Below are positions 1 to 9,805 of a stretch of 45,960 bases of DNA, in pieces (the stretch's first letter is position 1; each line of letters begins with the position of its first letter). The DNA comes from Bacteroidota bacterium (GTDB taxonomy: Bacteria > Bacteroidota > Bacteroidia > Bacteroidales > VadinHA17), in assembly GCA_011042635.1 (NCBI GenBank), contig DQWH01000044.1, positions 1 through 45,960 of the forward strand, given 5' to 3'. The position numbers and the translations under genes were made by a program. Under the pieces are notes generated by a model. It worked only from the letters and a program-made list of their open reading frames with translations. It ran no database searches and was not told where the DNA came from.

Positions 1-41
1 TCATTATTACTCAGTAATCCTAACCATTCCGGTTATAGCTT

Positions 42-785
42 TTATTCCTCATGCTGTGGCTCCCCTCTCAGGCGGTAACCGGCAAGAAGAACCGCTTCCC
101 GGGCCAGAGACCGCATGGGTAAAACCACCGGGAAGGGGAAAGCCTGTTTATCCAGCACCAGCGAGAGCTCCGTGCATCCGCTGATAATCAGGCCGGCCCC
201 CGCTTTTATCAACCCCTCCCCTACACGCGTAATTTCCTTCGCATGCGGCTGGATTGTTCCCGCCTTGATCCCCTGCGGACCATAAATCACCTCCATCAGT
301 TTTTCCCTGTCGTTTTTCCCGGGCACCAGCACTTCCAGTCCCCGCTCCTGCAATACCCGCTGGTAAATTTCCGTGGCGTATGTACCCAGGGTGGACAGCA
401 ACCCCACCTGCCTGATACCGGGCCAGGAGGTTTGTATTTCATCGGCACAGATACGGATCATGTCGAGTATTCTCACTTTCAGAAAAGGCCGGATCCGGTC
501 GAGGAAATAATGCGCCGTGTTGCAGGGGATCAGCAGCAGGTCGGCCCCCATCTGTTCCAGGCCCCTGGCGCTTTCCAGCATGGCCGGCACGGGATCGGGC
601 CCTTCCCCCAGGACAAAAGCCGAGCGGTCGGGAATATCGGGACGGTTGTCGATCAGGATGCGGATATGGTCCTGGTCCCTGCGGGCCAGGGTATGGGAAA
701 TGATCAACCCGAAGAGAGCATGGGTGGCCCCGGGCCCCATCCCCCCGAGTATGCCGATTTTCTTTCTGTCAGCCGGAGCATTCAT
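42..785 (-). CDS. Aspartate/glutamate racemase family protein
   Basis: GILGGMGPGAT N-terminus; two catalytic-Cys motifs PCNTAHY and SGCTELSL. Confidence 0.9.
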   Translation of the reverse strand: MNAPADRKKIGILGGMGPGATHALFGLIISHTLARRDQDHIRILIDNRPDIPDRSAFVLGEGPDPVPAMLESARGLEQMGADLLLIPCNTAHYFLDRIRPFLKVRILDMIRICADEIQTSWPGIRQVGLLSTLGTYATEIYQRVLQERGLEVLVPGKNDREKLMEVIYGPQGIKAGTIQPHAKEITRVGEGLIKAGAGLIISGCTELSLVLDKQAFPFPVVLPMRSLAREAVLLAGYRLRGEPQHEE

Positions 786-790
786 TTTTT

Positions 791-3121
791 TCAGGTAAGC
801 ATGCTGTTGATCCGGTCGAGAAGCCGGCCGATGTTCTCGCGGGTTTCATCGTCAAAATGGGTGAATTTGACACCTTTTTCCTGCACCCTTTGCTTGAACC
901 CGGCGGCCAGGATCGATTTGGAAAGCCCGTTGTTTTCGATGTATTCCGAATTTCTTTCCGGGATCCCTTCCCTTTTGTTCAGCACATATTTCTTGAAATC
1001 GATGGTGGAAAAGAGGTCTTCCATGCTCTGAAACGAATCCAGCTTGCAGATCTTCCGGCGGGCTTTTTCGTCGCTGTTGCCGAAAAGGTTTTTTTTCATT
1101 TCCCGGTACATCCGGTTCCCCTCTTCATCGTCATCGAGGATCACTATAAAGTCCATGCCCCAGCCCATCAGCAGGTTGACCAGCATGCCCACATTGGTCA
1201 CATGGGTGGAGGGCAGAATAAACACATCCTGCTTTTTCCCGGCCAGCTGGAAAAAGGTGGTGAGGTAATAATAGCTGCTCACATCCTCCAGGATGATATT
1301 GTTTTTGGGCTGGATAAATTTCTGTTCGGTGATCCTCGATCCCATCAGGGTGTAAATGGGCGAAAGGGTATCCGACGAAGCCTCCTGAAGCGACCGGGCA
1401 TTGAACACCACCGTTTCGCTTCGTTCGTCCTCCACATCGCGGCGCTGCACGGCCAGCAGCCGGTACAGCTTGTTGATATCGATCAGGTGGGGCGAATGGG
1501 TGGTATAGATGATCTGTATCCGGTCTTTCACGGCTTCGAAAACTTTCAGCACATCTTCCTGTGCCCGGGCATGGAGGCTCAGTCCCGGCTCATCGATCAG
1601 CAGCACCCGGTGCCCGGTGTCCTGCCGGATGGCCGTGGCACGCAGCTCCAGGTAAAAGGAAAGGAACCAGCGTACTCCCCGGCTGCGTTGTTTGGGATAC
1701 AATCGCTCGTAATCGTCCCTGATCCAGAATTCCAGGTAGGGTTTCCCTACCTTTTCCGGGTGGGAAGCATCGTAATGTTCCAGTTCGAAATGGATCCTGA
1801 TCTTGTTCTTTTTCCCCAGGCTCTGTCTCCAGTAATCCTGAAAATCTATGGTTGTTTCGCGGTTCAGGTTTTCGATTTTCTGCTTCAGGATCCGGGAGTT
1901 GGCCTGCCGGAAAAAATCAGGAGTAAGGCCCGAAACAATCAGGAAATTCCGTGCGGCCTTGAATCCTTCGGCTTCGCTTTTTTGTTTGATGATCTCCGAC
2001 AGGTCGATCCGGTTAGGCAGCAGGCTGCTGAAATCCTCGAAAAGCTCGAACGAAGGGATCAGCTGGAACAATTCGTGCCCCAGTTCCGCACGGGAATACA
2101 ACCGGTGGTATTCCGAGAACCATTCTTCCGTCTCCTTCACCGCCTGGCGCATTCCTTTTCCCCCGATCACCAGGGAAGCGATCATCTTCTTTCGTTCATA
2201 CTCCTCCTGCCGGTCCTGAACCTGCTTGTTTGCCTGCAGGTACAGTTCCTGTGTCACATCCAGCTTGAGCTGGGCCGCCCGTTGTTCCCTTTCACTGGGG
2301 GCATATTCCATGCGCTGCTGGATTTCGATCAGTTCACGGAATATTTTTTCCCGGTTTTCTTCGGCATGACCCACCCGGCGGCGTGTATCGTACACGGCTA
2401 CCGATACTTCGGTAAGGGGGATCAGGACATCGAGTTTTTCCGAAACATCCTTTGCCGCAGCCGCTTTTTCATCCGCCTTTTTCTCCAGTTCTGCAATCTG
2501 CTCTTTCATTTTTTCCAGTTCGGCTCCCAGTTTTTCCTTTTCTGCTCCCGATGCGCGTTTTCTCCACCGTTTCTTCCGGTCGGAATAATCGGTTATCAGC
2601 AGGTCGAGCTTTCTGATCAGTTTCTCCCGGTCCTGGTTCAGTTTTTTCAGCTGGTCGCGGATTTTTTCCGTTTCATTCAGGATTTTCCTGATCCGGGCTT
2701 CGAGCTTTTCTTCCTTCAGCTGATGTGATGCCACCAGCTTATCGTATATTTTTTCCACTTCTTTTCCTCCAGCCAGCACCTGCGACGATTTGTCCTCATT
2801 CCACACCCGCGTCAGCACCAGCTCCTTCTCCCGGGCAAACGCCTGCAACAATCCTTCAGGGACCCTTTTTCTATTCAGCACCGCCCGGATCATGTCTACG
2901 GGAATATCGAACGAGCAGCTCACTTCGGGCAGTGAAAGGTCGCTCCGGAGGATATCGTCATCGATCTCTCCTTCGTAAAAGCTTTTCAGGGCCTCCAGCA
3001 GGGAGGTTTTTCCCGATTCGTTCTGTCCGATGATACCCGTAATGTGGTCGGGCGACAGTTCACACCAGCCGGAATCGACCACCGACCGGTAATTCCTTAC
3101 ACAAAAAGCTTTCAGTTTCAT
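791..3121 (-). CDS. OLD-family-like AAA (ABC-type) ATPase with long coiled coil and C-terminal TOPRIM-like domain
   Basis: Walker A GQNESGKTSLLEAL, Walker B VLLIDEPGLSLH, central Lys/Glu-rich coiled coil, C-terminal IILED...DFIVILDDDEEG TOPRIM-like motifs. Confidence 0.8.
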   Translation of the reverse strand: MKLKAFCVRNYRSVVDSGWCELSPDHITGIIGQNESGKTSLLEALKSFYEGEIDDDILRSDLSLPEVSCSFDIPVDMIRAVLNRKRVPEGLLQAFAREKELVLTRVWNEDKSSQVLAGGKEVEKIYDKLVASHQLKEEKLEARIRKILNETEKIRDQLKKLNQDREKLIRKLDLLITDYSDRKKRWRKRASGAEKEKLGAELEKMKEQIAELEKKADEKAAAAKDVSEKLDVLIPLTEVSVAVYDTRRRVGHAEENREKIFRELIEIQQRMEYAPSEREQRAAQLKLDVTQELYLQANKQVQDRQEEYERKKMIASLVIGGKGMRQAVKETEEWFSEYHRLYSRAELGHELFQLIPSFELFEDFSSLLPNRIDLSEIIKQKSEAEGFKAARNFLIVSGLTPDFFRQANSRILKQKIENLNRETTIDFQDYWRQSLGKKNKIRIHFELEHYDASHPEKVGKPYLEFWIRDDYERLYPKQRSRGVRWFLSFYLELRATAIRQDTGHRVLLIDEPGLSLHARAQEDVLKVFEAVKDRIQIIYTTHSPHLIDINKLYRLLAVQRRDVEDERSETVVFNARSLQEASSDTLSPIYTLMGSRITEQKFIQPKNNIILEDVSSYYYLTTFFQLAGKKQDVFILPSTHVTNVGMLVNLLMGWGMDFIVILDDDEEGNRMYREMKKNLFGNSDEKARRKICKLDSFQSMEDLFSTIDFKKYVLNKREGIPERNSEYIENNGLSKSILAAGFKQRVQEKGVKFTHFDDETRENIGRLLDRINSMLT

Positions 3122-3150
3122 ACCTTCAGTAAGGTTAATGGTTTACCCTT

Positions 3151-3942
3151 TCATTCAATCCTGATCCCTATGACCAGAATATCGTCTATCTGTTCATTAT
3201 CCCCTTTCCATTCCAGCATTTCGTTAATAAGCAGCCATTTCTGCTGCTCCATATCTTCTTTATGAATGGAAAGCAGGAACTTTTGGAAAGGGCCGTATTT
3301 GTACTTCTTATCCTCCGGTCCTCCGAACTGGTCGGGAAAACCATCGGTAAAAATATACAGGCAGTCGCCTTCCTGTACCTGAATAACATGGGTTTGAAAT
3401 GACCGTTCCTCCACGGCATTCACTCCGATGGGCATTCTGTCGCCCCTGATCACCTGCAGCTTATCATCCCTTATGAGGTAGAGTGCGTTAAAGGCCCCCG
3501 AAAATTCTATCAAGCTGTTTTCCGGATCCAGCATAATCAGTGCGATATCCATTCCATCCTTCGGTTCTTTCGAATCGCCTTTCTGATGCAGGGCCTTCAT
3601 TACTTTTTCCCTGAGCTGGTTCAGTATTCTTCCGGTTTTAAGAGGTATCTTCTGGTTTACGATCTCATTCAGAAAAGAAATGCCCATAATACTCATAAAA
3701 GCTCCGGGTACCCCATGACCCGTGCAGTCGGCCGCCGCTACATAGGTCTTTTTCCCCAGCCGGGTGGCCCAGTAGAAATCGCCACTGACAATATCTTTGG
3801 GCTGAAAAAAGATAAAATGCGGCGGAAGAATATTGGTCAGGTAATCACGGGTAGGCAGAACAGCCGTCTGGATCAGGCCGGCGTACCTGATGCTGTCAGT
3901 CAGTTCTTTATCCTGTTGTCGAATTTTGTCTTCCCGGTCCAA
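3151..3942 (-). CDS. SpoIIE/PP2C-type serine phosphatase (RsbU-like), no N-terminal sensor domain; TTG start
   Basis: SGDFYWA, AADCTGHGVPGAFMS, FTDGFPDQFGG motifs; in-frame TAG a few codons upstream of the TTG start. Confidence 0.85.
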   Translation of the reverse strand: MDREDKIRQQDKELTDSIRYAGLIQTAVLPTRDYLTNILPPHFIFFQPKDIVSGDFYWATRLGKKTYVAAADCTGHGVPGAFMSIMGISFLNEIVNQKIPLKTGRILNQLREKVMKALHQKGDSKEPKDGMDIALIMLDPENSLIEFSGAFNALYLIRDDKLQVIRGDRMPIGVNAVEERSFQTHVIQVQEGDCLYIFTDGFPDQFGGPEDKKYKYGPFQKFLLSIHKEDMEQQKWLLINEMLEWKGDNEQIDDILVIGIRIE

Positions 3943-4088
3943 AACAGTTTCGTGCTAAGTGCCTGAAAAAATACTAATTATTCGTTTAAAATGAAACAGA
4001 TTGCCGGAATAAGCCTTCCTGCCTGATTTTTTCTGCTAAAATTTTTCAAAAAAAAAAGACAAACGATTGTTCATCTTTAAAAAATAGA

Positions 4089-4096
4089 TATACTTG
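4089..4096 (+). promoter_or_regulatory. Bacteroidetes-type -7 box (TATACTTG) with upstream TTG
   Basis: TTG-19nt-TATACTTG resembles the TTTG/TAnnTTTG consensus; places the TSS near 4103, upstream of ATG 4121. Confidence 0.4.
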
Positions 4097-4120
4097 CAGC
4101 AATTAAGCAGTGGTTTCATC

Positions 4121-4489
4121 ATGGAAAAAAGGCGGCTCGTTGTAAGTTATAAAAACCTGACAGAAGAGCTCAAAGAACAGCTGAACAATCAATATCCCCA
4201 CGGATACGGGGGACATTTGATCAAGGTGAACAAAAGCGACCATAAATATTTTTATGCCGTACCTTTTGAAACGGAAGACACCAAATACCTGGTGAAGATC
4301 GATGTAAAAATCGATTTAAATCATGATGAAGACGAAGAGGAGGATACCTTCACCCACGACACGATCCTCCCGGAGGTTCCGGAAGACCTGGACGGGGAAG
4401 ACGATTACGATGATCATTACGAAGACGATATGCCTGACCCGGAACCAGACGACGAAGACGGTGATGATGAAGATGAGGGAAAAGATTGA
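4121..4489 (+). CDS. Conserved small protein with Asp/Glu-rich C-terminal tail
   Basis: MEKRRLVVSYKNLTEELKEQL...; ATG 4121 preferred over the 4094 ORF start because of the promoter at 4089; C-terminus almost entirely D/E. Confidence 0.7.
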   Translation: MEKRRLVVSYKNLTEELKEQLNNQYPHGYGGHLIKVNKSDHKYFYAVPFETEDTKYLVKIDVKIDLNHDEDEEEDTFTHDTILPEVPEDLDGEDDYDDHYEDDMPDPEPDDEDGDDEDEGKD

Positions 4490-4521
4490 ACCGGCGTTTC
4501 ATCCGGTTTTTCCTGCCTGCT

Positions 4522-6075
4522 TCAGGCCATATCATGATGTGGGTTGAGCCATCCCCTGCTTTTCAGGAAATTTTCCCATTCTGTGTGCTGGTCATAACTC
4601 AGAACCCGTGGAAATTTATGCTGACCGCCTTCCTTGCCCTTCATTTTCATCCATTCGTAAAATGCCTTATGCGGTAGCTGGTGAACAAACACTTCACTGA
4701 GTGCATGCCCGCGCTCCACGGCATAGTCATCATTCAGTCTTTTCAGATTTCCGTCAAGCCATTCCTTCACCTGTTCTGCCGGGCGGGGTTCATCCATGGC
4801 AATGTACCATTTGTGGCAGAACCGGTTCCGGTAAGGCATTCCCACCACCGTAAATTCATTGATATGGCAGCCGGCCTGCCGGGAAAGCTCCTCCACCGCA
4901 TCGCTCATGTTATCAACCGAGATGTGTTCGCCGCAAAGGCTCAGAAAATGTTTGATACGGCCGGTAATGGTAATGGAAAAATCCCGGGCGGAGATGATCC
5001 TGACTGTATCGCCGATGATATACCGCCACGCTCCCGCACAGGTGGAGATCAGTATGGCATATTCTTTCCCGTCTTCCACTTCCCCGAGGGTCAACACTTC
5101 GGGATTGGGCTTCAGATTCCCGTCGGGGTAAAAATTCCTGTCGTTGAACGGGATAAACTCGAAGAATATTCCGTTATCCACCACCAGTTTCATGGGAGCA
5201 TGCAGTTCCGACTGGGTAGCCAGAAATCCCTCCGAAGCAAGGTAGGTTTCCAGATACACAACTTCCTTTCCGAACAGCTTTTCCAGTCTTGAGCGATACG
5301 GTTTCAGCGACACTCCCCCGTGAAGAAAAATACGCAGGTTGGGCCAGATATCATGGATGGTATTCACCCCATAATATTCGATGATCTTTTCCATGAGGAT
5401 CTGCAGCCATGCCGGCACACCGGAAATAATCCCGATATCCCATCCGGCCGCCTCGCGGGTGATCCGGTCAAGTTTCCTGCTCCAGTCGGTTTCCCTTCCG
5501 ATGGACCTTCCCGGCTTGTAATACCCGTGAAACCAGATGGGCAGCGTACGGGTGAGTATTCCGCTGAGATCGCCCGTCAGATGTTTTTTTTCCCGGTTCA
5601 GTGTCATGCTTCCTCCCAGCATCAGCACCCGTTTTTCAAAAAAACCGGCTGGAAGGTCCATCTGGGTAAGAGCAAAGGAATGCCTCAATCCCACACGGCG
5701 TACTGCCCTGATCATATGACCCGTTACCGGGATCTTCTTGCTGGAAGCCTGGGATGTTCCGGATGTCAGTGCGAAGTATTTCACCCTGCCGGGCCAGGTC
5801 ACATTCTCTTCATCGTTCAGGGTGCGGTACCACCATTCCCGGTACAGGGAATCATAATCGTATACCGGCACATTTTCACTGAATGATCTGATCATGTCGG
5901 AGGATTCGAGAATCTTTCCGAAATGATATTTTTTTCCAAATGAGGTATATCTGGCCCGCTCCAGCAATTTTTTCAATACCCTTTCCTGGTCATGAAAGCT
6001 GAACCTCTTCCTCCGGGCAAACATGGTCATTCTTCTCTCGACCACTTCTTTGATGATAGGACCCAGTAACGGCAT
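4522..6075 (-). CDS. GH3 auxin-responsive promoter-like family protein (acyl-adenylate ligase fold)
   Basis: LTSGTSQASSKKIPVT, YLASEGFLA, YIIGDTVRI motifs typical of bacterial GH3 proteins. Confidence 0.85.
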   Translation of the reverse strand: MPLLGPIIKEVVERRMTMFARRKRFSFHDQERVLKKLLERARYTSFGKKYHFGKILESSDMIRSFSENVPVYDYDSLYREWWYRTLNDEENVTWPGRVKYFALTSGTSQASSKKIPVTGHMIRAVRRVGLRHSFALTQMDLPAGFFEKRVLMLGGSMTLNREKKHLTGDLSGILTRTLPIWFHGYYKPGRSIGRETDWSRKLDRITREAAGWDIGIISGVPAWLQILMEKIIEYYGVNTIHDIWPNLRIFLHGGVSLKPYRSRLEKLFGKEVVYLETYLASEGFLATQSELHAPMKLVVDNGIFFEFIPFNDRNFYPDGNLKPNPEVLTLGEVEDGKEYAILISTCAGAWRYIIGDTVRIISARDFSITITGRIKHFLSLCGEHISVDNMSDAVEELSRQAGCHINEFTVVGMPYRNRFCHKWYIAMDEPRPAEQVKEWLDGNLKRLNDDYAVERGHALSEVFVHQLPHKAFYEWMKMKGKEGGQHKFPRVLSYDQHTEWENFLKSRGWLNPHHDMA

Positions 6076-6148
6076 GTTTTGGTAATTTATGGACTTCAGG
6101 CATGCTGCCCGTTCAGGTAACGAAGATATAAAAAAATTGCCCGGCGTG

Positions 6149-7129
6149 TCAGCCTTTGTTAAAAACTTCTGGATTGACAGTATTCTCCGGTTTCCCGCCT
6201 CTGAAAAAAACCAGCAGGTTTTCGGCGGCTACCCGCGACATTTCTTCCCTGGATTCCACTGTGGCCGTGCCGATATGCGGAACCACCACCACCTGTTCCA
6301 TTTTCAGAAGAGCATCAGGAATATGCGGCTCATTTTCTAATACATCCAGAGCAGCACCCGCCACTTTCCCTCCTTCCAGGTTTTTTATCAGTTCCTTTTC
6401 GTCCACCACCGGCCCGCGGCTTGTATTGATCAGGAAAACGCCGGATTTCATCTTTTCAAACGCTTCCCCGTTGATCAGGTGATACGTTTCCCGGGTCAGG
6501 GGGGTGTGCAGGCTGATCACATCGGCGGTTTGCAGAAGGTCGGGCAACGGCAGCCAGGAAGCTTCGAGTTCCCGTTCCGCCTTTTCATCCAGCCGGTGGC
6601 GGTTGTGATATACAATATCCATACCCAGCGCCCGCGCCCTCACAGCCGTTGCTCTTCCTATCCTCCCCATTCCAATAATCCCCAGCGCCTTGCCGTTCAA
6701 TCCACGTCCCAGGTTTTCCATCACTCCCCATTCCAGCCCTTTTCCCGAATGCAGTTTGCAGTGACATTCAGCCACCCTTCTCATCAGGGCGATCATCAGT
6801 CCGATAGTCAGTTCGGCCGTGGGTGCGGTAACCGCTCCCGGCGTATTGGTTACCACAATGCCTTTTTCAGTGGCCAGTTCCACATTGATATTGTCGACAC
6901 CGGCCCCGTAATTGCTGATGATCCGCAAGGAACCGGATTTTCGTATCAGCTCATCGGGAAACGGAATACCGAACACGGTAATCACGGCTTCCACTCCGTC
7001 CACCTTAGCACTCAGTTCTTCCGGAGTGAACCGTTCGTTCTCAGGGCAGATCACCTCAGCCTGCTCATCCAGCATCCGCAAACCTTCCCCGGGAATACGG
7101 TATGTCACCAGAACTTTTGGTTTATTCAT
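6149..7129 (-). CDS. NAD-dependent 2-hydroxyacid (glycerate-type) dehydrogenase
   Basis: NYGAGVDNINVELATEKGIVVTNTPG; GIIGMGRIG; NTSRGPVVDEKEL; VVPHIGTAT. Confidence 0.92.
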   Translation of the reverse strand: MNKPKVLVTYRIPGEGLRMLDEQAEVICPENERFTPEELSAKVDGVEAVITVFGIPFPDELIRKSGSLRIISNYGAGVDNINVELATEKGIVVTNTPGAVTAPTAELTIGLMIALMRRVAECHCKLHSGKGLEWGVMENLGRGLNGKALGIIGMGRIGRATAVRARALGMDIVYHNRHRLDEKAERELEASWLPLPDLLQTADVISLHTPLTRETYHLINGEAFEKMKSGVFLINTSRGPVVDEKELIKNLEGGKVAGAALDVLENEPHIPDALLKMEQVVVVPHIGTATVESREEMSRVAAENLLVFFRGGKPENTVNPEVFNKG

Positions 7130-7179
7130 AACATGGCATTTTACGCGTCTTTACAGAATGCATACTGTTCTATTCTATT

Positions 7180-8133
7180 TTATAGAAGCTGTATAAGATA
7201 ATACAAAAACGGTAAAATCATTAGGCTCATCAGTGTAGTAAGCATCACATTGTCCATTGCAAGGTATTCATCGGCGCCGTAACGCTTCACCACCACCACA
7301 AAGGTGGCCATACAGGGCATGGCCGATTGCATTACCAGTACCGAGAGCGCGGTGGGATCGAGCCAGGGGGCGGCTCCGCTGGTAAAGGGTTTAAAAAGAA
7401 TCAGCAGGATGAGGGGAATCACCAGCATTTTGGTTACGGTGAGCAACCAGGTGGACCGTCGGGAAAAGATCCTGGGCCGGGAATAGGAAGCCAGCAATGC
7501 TCCGATAAAGATCATCGACAGGAACAGGGTGGTACGACCGAGCCCGCCCAGAGAGGCATCCAGCAGGGACGGCAGCGGTACATTCAGCGACATCAGGAGA
7601 AAACCTGCCACCAGAGCCACGGAATTGGGATTCAGAAGCCTCACCAGACGTGAAGGGAGACGGTTTGCCGAATGACGGCTGAGGAACCATACCCCGAAGG
7701 TCCACAGTACCGAGTTGGTGGCCAGATGGTATATGCTGGCATACAACAATCCTTCTCCCCCGGGAAACAGTTCATTCATCAGCGGATACCCTATAAAAAC
7801 CACATTCCCCAGCATGGTCTGCAGGGCATGCACCCTGGCCTGTGATCCCGGCATATGCAGCAGGCGGGCCATTCCAACCCCGGCAGAAAAAAGGATAAAA
7901 AGCGAAACGTAGGAACTAACGAGCATCAGAAAACTTCCCCGCAGGATTTCCGCACTCATTTCGAGCTTCATAATACCGGTGAGTATCAGCAGAGGCAGGG
8001 TTACATCCATTACCAGCCTGGCCAACCCGTCCCTGATACCCTCGTTGATGATCTTCAGGCGGAATACGGCATAGCCTGTTGCCATCAGAATCAACAGGAT
8101 CACTATGGGCTGCAGTAATTCGGTGAAAACCAT
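7180..8133 (-). CDS. AEC-family (auxin efflux carrier-type) transporter
   Basis: Multi-TM protein; MVFTELLQPIVILLILMATGYAVFRLKIIN; internal ATG preferred over the 8223 start. Confidence 0.75.
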   Translation of the reverse strand: MVFTELLQPIVILLILMATGYAVFRLKIINEGIRDGLARLVMDVTLPLLILTGIMKLEMSAEILRGSFLMLVSSYVSLFILFSAGVGMARLLHMPGSQARVHALQTMLGNVVFIGYPLMNELFPGGEGLLYASIYHLATNSVLWTFGVWFLSRHSANRLPSRLVRLLNPNSVALVAGFLLMSLNVPLPSLLDASLGGLGRTTLFLSMIFIGALLASYSRPRIFSRRSTWLLTVTKMLVIPLILLILFKPFTSGAAPWLDPTALSVLVMQSAMPCMATFVVVVKRYGADEYLAMDNVMLTTLMSLMILPFLYYLIQLL

Positions 8134-8278
8134 GGGGCCAAAATTAATGATCTTTCCTTTCCGGAAACAATACCTGGTGAAAAAGATAACTGTTTCACAA
8201 TAGCTGCCGGGAAAAACCTGCAAGATTTCACTCCCCGGTTATTAAAATCAGCACGACAAACCCTATCTTTGCCATGAA

Positions 8279-9052
8279 ATGAAACTGAAAATCCGGATCC
8301 GCAGATTTTTTAACCACCGGCTGTACGGAATCATGGGCACCGTGGTGTTCCACCTGTTTATGATCTTTCTTTTCATGATCATACAGGTATCGGCCACCTA
8401 CCGGGAAAAACAGGACATGATCATTATTGATTTCACGACCGAGGTCCCGGAGGAAGAAGAACCCATTCCCGAACACGAGGAGAGAACCACCCAAACCCTG
8501 AGTGAAGAGGAAAGGTTCTGGCATAATATTGCAGTGAATCAGGCCAGGGCAGCCAAGGAAGAATTCGACCTGGACGAATTCATCAGAGAGGTACGCCGGG
8601 AACTCAGGGAAGAAGGTGTGACCAGGGAAGAGAACTGGGACAACGGAGAACTGGTTAACCAGGAAGAAAGGGTGTGGCAGGAAGCCATGCTGCAACAGGA
8701 AGAAACCCTGGATGAAGAAAGCGAACGGAACAGGCTGGCCAAGCTGGCCGACCGGTACACCGGACCCACTAACATATCGTATTACCTGCCCGGAAGGGAC
8801 GGTATCCATCTTCCTCTTCCTATCTACAAATGCATTCGCGGCGGAACGGTCGTGGTAAGTATTGAAGTGGATCCGGAAGGACGGGTAGTGGCAACCAGTA
8901 TTGACCGCGACCTGACTCCGGTGGCCGATGCCTGCCTGGAGGATGCCGCCCTGGAAGCCGCCCGTAAGTCACGTTTCAGTATCAGCGCCCCGGCCCCTAC
9001 CCGCCAGCAGGGCAGCATTACCTACCGGTTCCAGGAACAGGAAATGCGGTGA
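8279..9052 (+). CDS. TonB-like energy transducer / hypothetical membrane-anchored protein
   Basis: One N-terminal TM helix, Glu-rich linker, C-terminal GGTVVVSIEVDPEGRVVATSIDR...ALEAARKSRF TonB-C-like domain. Confidence 0.7.
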   Translation: MKLKIRIRRFFNHRLYGIMGTVVFHLFMIFLFMIIQVSATYREKQDMIIIDFTTEVPEEEEPIPEHEERTTQTLSEEERFWHNIAVNQARAAKEEFDLDEFIREVRRELREEGVTREENWDNGELVNQEERVWQEAMLQQEETLDEESERNRLAKLADRYTGPTNISYYLPGRDGIHLPLPIYKCIRGGTVVVSIEVDPEGRVVATSIDRDLTPVADACLEDAALEAARKSRFSISAPAPTRQQGSITYRFQEQEMR

Positions 9053-9076
9053 GCGCAACCGCCGGCACCGCTCATC

Positions 9077-9805
9077 TCAGTCGAATAATCCCCTGTCTTC
9101 CTCCCATGAATAGGGCTTGATAATGTCAGGAACGTTCCTGTCAGCATCCCTGCGGTTGATCAGCCCCGATATGGTGTGGGCCTGCATCCCGGCCTCGGGA
9201 AAGGGCTGCAGCAATTCATTCAGTTCCTTCATGGACAGCGAAGTATCCAGCCAGGCATTCTCGGCATCTTCGGGCAGGATAGCGGGCATCCGGTGTTTCG
9301 GGTGATGGATCCTTTCCATCATGGGATTGGCCCGCGTGGTGATGATGGAAAAAGTGCGGTTTTCTTCTCCCGTCACAGGATGAATCCAGGTGTCGAATAA
9401 ACCCGCCAGGGCGAAGGGCCTGTGATCCCTCAGGTAGATATACCACGGTATCTTCCTCCCGTTTCGGTCCTGCCATTCATAAAAACCCCGCACGGGTACC
9501 AGGCAGCGTTTGTTTTTCACGGGTTCTCTGAAAGCAGGCTTTTCGGCAATAGTTTCCGCCCTGGCATTGAATGTAGCGGTACGTAAACGGGCGGCGGCTT
9601 CCTCATCCCACGTCCAGGAAGGGATCAGCCCCCACCGGTACAGGTGAATATGTTCCCGGTCGTGCATGGGGATCACCGGCAGTTCGGGCAGGTTGAAGGC
9701 ATTCTGGTAATAAGCCGGTTCATACCGCCGGGGTTCGGCAAAGGTAGCTCCGAACCTCCTTTCCATTTCCTCGCGGACTATGTTTATGTTAATGGTAAAG
9801 CACAT
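9077..9805 (-). CDS. SOS response-associated peptidase (SRAP/YedK/HMCES family)
   Basis: Catalytic Cys2 (MCF), NARAET, CLVPVRGFYEW, HHPKHRMPAIL motifs. Confidence 0.95.
   Translation of the reverse strand: MCFTININIVREEMERRFGATFAEPRRYEPAYYQNAFNLPELPVIPMHDREHIHLYRWGLIPSWTWDEEAAARLRTATFNARAETIAEKPAFREPVKNKRCLVPVRGFYEWQDRNGRKIPWYIYLRDHRPFALAGLFDTWIHPVTGEENRTFSIITTRANPMMERIHHPKHRMPAILPEDAENAWLDTSLSMKELNELLQPFPEAGMQAHTISGLINRRDADRNVPDIIKPYSWEEDRGLFD

Noticed and set aside
857-2728. 623-aa plus-strand ORF
   Set aside because: Shadow ORF antisense to the OLD-like ATPase gene; no recognisable motifs
791-3121. Calling a complete anti-phage defence system
   Set aside because: Only one gene; no adjacent helicase, toxin or other recognised defence partner
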